In this document: positions 61,295 through 64,000 of the stretch, piece after piece
Layout: each line of letters starts with the position of its first letter
Position numbering within the stretch: position 1 is the first letter of the stretch
NCBI GenBank assembly: GCA_041905525.1
Contig: JAYRKY010000007.1
Span: 134,353 to 198,352, forward strand
Length of the DNA stretch: 64,000 bases
Reading direction: 5' to 3'
Origin: SHVO01 sp041905525
GTDB taxonomy: Bacteria > Pseudomonadota > Alphaproteobacteria > Rhodospirillales > Rhodospirillaceae
Position numbers and translations under genes: made by a program
The notes under the pieces: generated by a model
Databases searched by the model: none
Seen by the model: only the letters and a program-made list of their open reading frames with translations
Told to the model about the DNA's origin: nothing

Positions 61295-62149
61295 TTGAAC
61301 GCCCGCACTCTCACGTCCAACGGCGCCCCCATTCCTTTCACGCCGCAGTACTTCGGCGCGCTTCGTGAAAGCCACACGGGCCTGCCTGCCCAGACCCTGC
61401 GCTCCCGATACGCCGAAGACGGCTACGTCCTTCTGAAAGGAGCGCTGCCGTCCAATTTCGTATTGGATGTGCGCGAAGCCTACTTCCGCCTTTTCGACCC
61501 CGGCTTCTTCAAAGAGGGGGACGCGCGGCGCGGCGCGTTCTCCGGGCGCGCGCCGCAAGGGCTGCCCGCCCACGGGCTCGCGGGGCATCCCGCGCACGCC
61601 TTCGTGCGCAGCGATCTCTTCCGCGCCTTCACCAATGCGCCGATCTTGAAGTCCATCGCCGAGACCATCTTCGGCGGCCCCGCCGAGCTCGTTCGCCGGA
61701 CACCCCTCCGCCATTTCATTCCGGGAAGCAGGCGCGCGTCTCGCGCGCATCTCGACCGGACCTATATCGACGGGATGGCCGCCGACATCGTGACCTTGTG
61801 GATTCCGCTCGGCGACTGCCCGGTGGAGGGCGGCGGACTTCTCTATATGGAAAAGTCGCACGAGGACGAAGTGTTGGAGAACGCGCGCGCGCAGGCTCCG
61901 AACGACCGCGCCGATACCCGCCCCATCACTCACGATCTGAAGTGGCTCTCCGATTTCAGCCATCGCCGCTGGCTGGTGTCGGATTATGCGGCGGGCGACG
62001 TCGTCGTGCACTCTCCGGCGATCGTGCACGCGTCGCTCGACGGGGAAATCGATCTTATGCGGTTGTCGACCGACGTGAGGTTCCATCGGGCGGGCAGCCC
62101 GGCGGACCCGCGCTGGCACGACGACTGGTCCGCGGACGACGGCTACTAG
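61295..62149 (+). CDS. Phytanoyl-CoA dioxygenase (PhyH) family protein in the hopanoid locus
   Basis: 284-residue Fe(II)/2-oxoglutarate-dependent dioxygenase-like protein. The candidate iron ligands are His and Asp in RAHLDRTYIDG and the distal His in SPAIVHASLDG; LWIPLGDCPVEGGGLLYMEKSH is the typical core strand. The frame begins with TTG at 61295; no better start is visible and the ribosome site is weak. It sits between hpnK and an hpnN-like exporter, three bases before the latter, so it may hydroxylate a hopanoid or hopanoid precursor. That role is inferred from position only. Confidence 0.8.
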   Translation: MNARTLTSNGAPIPFTPQYFGALRESHTGLPAQTLRSRYAEDGYVLLKGALPSNFVLDVREAYFRLFDPGFFKEGDARRGAFSGRAPQGLPAHGLAGHPAHAFVRSDLFRAFTNAPILKSIAETIFGGPAELVRRTPLRHFIPGSRRASRAHLDRTYIDGMAADIVTLWIPLGDCPVEGGGLLYMEKSHEDEVLENARAQAPNDRADTRPITHDLKWLSDFSHRRWLVSDYAAGDVVVHSPAIVHASLDGEIDLMRLSTDVRFHRAGSPADPRWHDDWSADDGY

Positions 62150-62152
62150 CCC

Positions 62153-64000
62153 ATGAAACTCGCGCGGATCGCAACGCGCGTCGTTCACGCGAGCCGCTCG
62201 CGGCCGTGGCTCGTGATTCTCGTCACTCTGGCGCTGGCACTCGCCGCGGCGGCCGGCGCGATCCGCACGCTCGGCATCAATACCGATACGACGGCGCTGT
62301 TCGACTCCGATCTGCCGTTTCGGGTTGCGGAACGCGACTTCGACCGGCAGTTCCCCGGCGAAGTGGAACTCGTCGTCACGGTGATCGACGGCCCGACAGC
62401 GGCGCGCGCCAACCAAGCCGCCGACGCCCTTGCCGCGCGGCTCGCGGCCAATTCCTCGCTATTTGTCAGCGCCTACAACCCCACGGGCGGCGCCTACTTC
62501 GAAAAGAACGGTGTCCTTTACCTTTCGCCGACCGAGATCGATGCCCTCGGTGCGGAACTGGCGGCGGCGCAGCCTCTCCTCGGCGCCATCTCAAACGACC
62601 GCAGTGCGCGGGGACTTTTTCGCCTCCTGGAACTGGCTTTCACGGCGGCCGTGAACGGAGAGCCCTCCGCCGCCGGCGTTGCACCAACCGCGACCCAGGC
62701 CGGCACGGCCATCAACGCCGCGCTTGACGGCAAGGCGGCGGCGATCGATTGGGCCGGGCTCTTCGGCCAGATGCAGGCGAAGTCGCCGCCACGCGCCCTC
62801 GTTATCGCCAAGGTGAAACTGGACCTGACCGCCTTGGAGCAAGGCGCCGATGCAACGGCCTTCATCCGCGCCCAGGCAAATGAGATGGGCCTGACGCCCG
62901 ATCAGGGATTTCGCATTCGCCTGACCGGAGAGGTGCCGCTGACCGACGAGGAGTTCGCGACCATCGCGACCGGGACGACTTTCGCGGGTGTTCTCGCGGT
63001 GCTCGGTGTGGGGATGCTGATGGTCCTCGCGCTTGGATCGTTCCGCCTCGTCGGGATCACGCTCTTCACGCTGCTTGTCGGTTTTCTGTTCACGCTCGGC
63101 TGGGCGGCGATCAGCGTGGGCGAAATCAACCTCATCTCCATCGCTTTCATTTTCATGTTCGTCGGCATCGCCGTCGATTTCGCCATGCAGTACTGCCTGC
63201 ATTACCGGGAGGAGCGATTGAAGCTTGGGTCCGCCGATGACACGCGGGCGCTTGAAGCCGCCGGTGGGCACATGGCCGAACCGCTGCTCTTAAGCGCCGC
63301 CACGGTCGCCGTCGGATTTTTCTGCTTTCTGCCGACCGCCTACCGCGGCGTCGCGGAGCTCGGCGTCATCGCCGGCGGCGGCATCATCATCGCGTTTGTT
63401 TTGAACTTCACGCTCATGCCCGCGCTGTTGCGCCTGACCGCGCTCAAGCCGGAGGTTTCCCCTGTCGGCTTCGTGCGCTTGGCGCCGTTGAATCGCGCCC
63501 TTGTCGGCCATCGCCGCGCGGTCCTCGCGGGCGCAGGTGTTTTGATGATCATCGGCGCAGCAGCCCTGCCGCGCCTGGTGTTCGACTTCGACCCGATGAA
63601 ACTCAAGGATCCGCATACGGAATCGATGTCCACGGCCCTGGAGCTCATGGACGATCCGCTCGTGAATGCGAACACTTTGAGCGTGTTGGTGAAATCACGC
63701 GAGGAGATCGAGGCCTTATCGGCGAAGTTGGAAAAAATCCCCGAAGTGGGCCGCGTGCAGAGTCTGTTCGATTTAGTCCCGGCGGACCAGGACACCAAGT
63801 TGGCCGCGCTCAGCGACATGTCGCTGTTTCTCGATCCTGTCCTCAATCCTCTCGGTCAACAACCGTCGCCGTCATCGGCCGAACTTGAGGACTCCGCGAA
63901 GGCGACCCTCGCCGCCGCGGAGCTGTACCTTGCTTCGCCGAATGCCGCCGAGCCGTTGCGCGCTGCCGCCGTCCAGGTCCGCGATGCACTGGGGCGTCTC
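62153..64000 (+). CDS. hpnN: Hopanoid RND transporter HpnN-like (partial)
   Basis: N-terminal 616 codons of an MMPL/RND exporter. A first membrane helix (about 18-38, SRPWLVILVTLALALAAA) is followed by a periplasmic domain with GINTDTTALFDSDLPFR, then several helices from about 275 including FVGIAVDFAMQYCLHYREE, the proton-relay type segment, and a second periplasmic part with FDFDPMKLKDPHTESM. HpnN exports hopanoids to the outer membrane. The C-terminal half is beyond the window. Context with HpnA and HpnK supports HpnN; a general MMPL lipid exporter is the alternative. Confidence 0.85.
   Translation, partial: MKLARIATRVVHASRSRPWLVILVTLALALAAAAGAIRTLGINTDTTALFDSDLPFRVAERDFDRQFPGEVELVVTVIDGPTAARANQAADALAARLAANSSLFVSAYNPTGGAYFEKNGVLYLSPTEIDALGAELAAAQPLLGAISNDRSARGLFRLLELAFTAAVNGEPSAAGVAPTATQAGTAINAALDGKAAAIDWAGLFGQMQAKSPPRALVIAKVKLDLTALEQGADATAFIRAQANEMGLTPDQGFRIRLTGEVPLTDEEFATIATGTTFAGVLAVLGVGMLMVLALGSFRLVGITLFTLLVGFLFTLGWAAISVGEINLISIAFIFMFVGIAVDFAMQYCLHYREERLKLGSADDTRALEAAGGHMAEPLLLSAATVAVGFFCFLPTAYRGVAELGVIAGGGIIIAFVLNFTLMPALLRLTALKPEVSPVGFVRLAPLNRALVGHRRAVLAGAGVLMIIGAAALPRLVFDFDPMKLKDPHTESMSTALELMDDPLVNANTLSVLVKSREEIEALSAKLEKIPEVGRVQSLFDLVPADQDTKLAALSDMSLFLDPVLNPLGQQPSPSSAELEDSAKATLAAAELYLASPNAAEPLRAAAVQVRDALGRL

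Overview
The window is GC-rich, densely coding chromosomal DNA with no rRNA, tRNA, transposase, prophage or CRISPR signal that I could see. Several features point to an alphaproteobacterium: a class I lysyl-tRNA synthetase, a hopanoid (hpn) locus, a TonB/ExbB/ExbD/ExbD/TPR operon, a COX15-type heme A synthase, MsrPQ, groESL behind a CIRCE element with an alphaproteobacterial heat-shock-type promoter, and an Irr/PerR-like operator at katG. Placement near Caulobacterales, Rhizomicrobium or Micropepsaceae is only an inference.

Layout. 1-7721: the N-terminal part of a CPA2 cation/proton antiporter, then phoB-pstB-pstA-pstC-pstS on the minus strand behind a triple Pho box. PstA and PstC are unusually large and phoU is absent from the cluster. 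7794-10652: a 38-residue TatA-like open frame, then rpe and tkt (pentose phosphate/Calvin-type carbon shuffling). 10787-14336: a PAS-PAS-GGDEF diguanylate cyclase with a histone-H1-like tail, a 64-aa protein, and msrQ/msrP. 14404-18363: the energy-transduction operon tonB-exbB-exbD-exbD-TPR, with a terminator. 19019-24719: a GGDEF-like membrane protein with a decayed active site coupled to a Tam-type methyltransferase, two small proteins, queF, msrB, a DUF2333 protein and an EamA transporter. 24716-28161: a Cache-HAMP-PP2C phosphatase and a degenerate EAL protein, both signalling proteins.

28468-37549 is a long plus-strand beta-oxidation operon: SCP-2 protein, acyl-CoA ligase, thiolase, HAD-ECH multifunctional enzyme, a Tat-exported intradiol-dioxygenase-like protein, a large acyl-CoA dehydrogenase, a THEM6-like thioesterase and an FKBP isomerase. 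37560-37958 holds a small ORF enclosed by several perfect hairpins. Next come katG with a Tat-like signal, a TonB-dependent receptor with a small cysteine-containing periplasmic partner, lysS, and a DinG/XPD-type helicase. After that lie small zinc-ribbon and ribbon-helix-helix proteins, a ketopantoate-reductase-like gene and groES-groEL.

52503-59289: a LAB_N protein and GT2 glycosyltransferase, ctaA, tldD, a YjbR protein, a sensor histidine kinase interrupted by an in-frame amber codon, a PAP2 phosphatase and a cold-shock gene with its own promoter and terminator. 59322-64000: a hopanoid locus with hpnA, hpnK, a PhyH-type dioxygenase and an hpnN-like RND exporter that runs off the window.

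The most interesting leads are the amber-split histidine kinase, the PhyH enzyme inside the hpn genes, the hairpin-enclosed small ORF, the TatA-like micro-ORF, the apparently exported KatG with an Irr-like operator, and the triple Pho box. I did not find a clear, wholly new multi-gene system.
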